Under the pieces are notes generated by a model. The model saw only the letters and a list, made by a program, of their open reading frames with translations, searched no databases and was not told where the DNA came from. Shown here one piece after another: positions 7,647 through 8,333 of a stretch of DNA of 8,333 bases. Location of the stretch: assembly GCA_003505715.1 (NCBI GenBank), contig DNXU01000246.1:28291-36623 (forward strand), read 5' to 3'. How positions within the stretch are numbered: position 1 is the stretch's first letter; every line of letters starts with the position of its first letter. This stretch comes from Cyanobacteria bacterium UBA8803. Its GTDB lineage: Bacteria; Cyanobacteriota; Cyanobacteriia; Cyanobacteriales; Coleofasciculaceae. A program made the position numbers and the translations under genes.

Positions 7647-7662
7647 CGATATATCGCGATAT
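7647..7662. promoter_or_regulatory. Putative PadR operator, copy 2
   Basis: CGATATATCGCGATAT repeats copy 1 for 15 bases and adds a T, giving the longer 12-bp perfect palindrome ATATCGCGATAT (7651-7662). It lies 12 bases before the Shine-Dalgarno site, inside the predicted leader, where a bound dimer could block elongation or initiation. Confidence 0.6.
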
Positions 7663-7674
7663 CCCACAATCGTC

Positions 7675-7679
7675 AGGAG
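7675..7679 (+). promoter_or_regulatory. Strong Shine-Dalgarno site for the PadR gene
   Basis: AGGAG lies six bases before ATG 7686. This decides the start against the internal Met33 (7782), whose nearest AGGAG is about 24 bases away. Confidence 0.8.
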
Positions 7680-7685
7680 CAAAGT

Positions 7686-8288
7686 ATGTTCAGACAATTT
7701 CATCCCCTCGGCTATGCTCAGGGTGAATCCTGTTTTTTCGTGCCAGCATGGGCAGGAGAAAGACCTAGCAATCAATTCTTTATGAGTGGGCGACATGGAC
7801 GCAGAGGTTCGTATAGTGGCGGATGGGGAGATGAGCCTCGCACTCGTCGCGGTGACATAAAATTCATTTTGCTTGGGCTTCTATCCGAGCGTCCCCAGCA
7901 TGGTTATGAATTGATGAAAGAGCTAGAAGCACGTCGCGGTAACTTTCGCCGTCTCAGTCCAGGCTCTGTCTATCCAACACTTCAAATGCTGGAAGAAGGT
8001 GGTTATTTGACCAGCGAGCAAGTTGATGGCAAGCGTGTTTACACGATTACAGAGAGTGGCAGACAATTCTTGAGCGATCGCAACCAGCAATCTCATTCCA
8101 GAAATGCTCACGACAGTTTTACAGAAAACAAGCCTTCTGAATTGATTGAGTTGCGGCATACTTTAACCCAGTTGAATGATGCTGTCACCCAAATTGCTCG
8201 AAGTGGCAATTTGGAACAAGCAAATCGAGTACGCGAGCTGCTGGTTCAGGTAAAGCGTGAGATTTACAAACTTCTTGCAGAGCAGTAA
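7686..8288 (+). CDS. PadR-family transcriptional regulator
   Basis: A 200-residue DNA-binding repressor-type protein. The winged-helix PadR domain covers about 56-129: RRGDIKFILLGLLSERPQHGYEL (54-76) is the typical first helix and turn, SPGSVYPTLQMLEEGGYL (91-108) the recognition helix, and GKRVYTITESGRQFL (115-129) the wing and following helix. The C-terminal part (about 148-198) is helical and heptad-like, as expected for dimerisation. The first 55 residues lie outside the domain: an aromatic-rich start, then a Gly/Arg-rich stretch (34-56) seen in one subgroup of PadR proteins. It has its own candidate promoter and two palindromic boxes upstream, so it is probably autoregulated. The inducer is unknown. 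It lies downstream of the fibrillin-oxygenase pair on the same strand but is separated from it by 169 bases. Confidence 0.93.
   Translation: MFRQFHPLGYAQGESCFFVPAWAGERPSNQFFMSGRHGRRGSYSGGWGDEPRTRRGDIKFILLGLLSERPQHGYELMKELEARRGNFRRLSPGSVYPTLQMLEEGGYLTSEQVDGKRVYTITESGRQFLSDRNQQSHSRNAHDSFTENKPSELIELRHTLTQLNDAVTQIARSGNLEQANRVRELLVQVKREIYKLLAEQ
8074..8081. repeat. HIP1 palindrome GCGATCGC
   Basis: Exact octamer in the PadR gene, just after the winged-helix part. Confidence 0.9.
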
Positions 8289-8315
8289 GAGGGAGGTGGC
8301 GAAGAATCTCCAATG

Positions 8316-8333
8316 GGTAATTGGTAATTGGTA
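8316..8333. repeat. Heptanucleotide tandem repeat (GGTAATT)n after the PadR gene
   Basis: Two full units and a partial third of GGTAATT, continuing beyond the window. It begins 28 bases after the PadR stop. Intergenic GGTAATT arrays of this kind are common in filamentous cyanobacteria. Confidence 0.75.

Noticed and set aside
7612..7662. CRISPR-like pair of repeats
   Set aside because: Only two short palindromic copies 35 bp apart in a promoter; no array and no cas gene.
7513..7785. 90-residue plus-strand frame starting with GTG at the oxygenase stop
   Set aside because: It overlaps the PadR start, which has a strong Shine-Dalgarno, runs through the operator boxes and has low-complexity, unfamiliar sequence.
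7422..7796. Minus-strand frames covering the oxygenase end and PadR promoter
   Set aside because: They overlap two well-supported genes and the palindromic boxes and have no recognisable domain.

Overview
The window looks like chromosomal DNA from a cyanobacterium, probably a filamentous one. Three things point that way. There are six perfect copies of the HIP1 octamer palindrome GCGATCGC in 8.3 kb. Period-7 tandem repeats of the type common in filamentous cyanobacteria sit at both window edges. The gene content is also characteristic: a giant Ser/Thr-kinase/ATPase/histidine-kinase fusion, a PAP/fibrillin protein and a pheophorbide-a-oxygenase-like (Lls1/PaO) Rieske protein.

Layout. Positions 1-5012 (minus strand) hold one uninterrupted reading frame of 1670 codons that runs off the left edge. 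It encodes an HstK-like signalling protein: N-terminal Ser/Thr kinase, AAA/NACHT-like ATPase, a long helical TPR-like middle, a GAF domain, then a histidine kinase whose catalytic domain is cut by the window edge. Positions 5013-5354 are a divergent intergenic region with purine-rich repeats, a HIP1 site and an imperfect inverted repeat that overlaps a 20-codon ORF. Positions 5355-6113 (plus) encode a PAP/fibrillin protein. It is followed after 14 bases by a PaO/Lls1-type Rieske oxygenase (6128-7516) with all iron ligands recognisable, a C-terminal CxxC and a hydrophobic membrane anchor. These two genes look like an operon. Positions 7517-7685 are a regulatory region with two 15-bp identical copies of CGATATATCGCGATA, placed over and just after a candidate promoter. 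It drives a PadR-family regulator (7686-8288) with a strong Shine-Dalgarno site. The window ends in a GGTAATT tandem repeat.

How the genes may work together. Fibrillin and PaO-type oxygenase families both act at photosynthetic membranes in plants and are linked to pigment handling and photo-oxidative protection, so the pair suggests a thylakoid-associated job; this is inference. The PadR regulator probably represses its own promoter through the two palindromic boxes. Whether it also acts on the upstream operon cannot be seen. The kinase is transcribed divergently and need not be related.

Nothing here is clearly a new defence or mobile system. The most useful leads are the fibrillin-oxygenase pairing, the paired PadR boxes, and the heptamer repeat expanded inside the ATP-binding domain of the histidine kinase.
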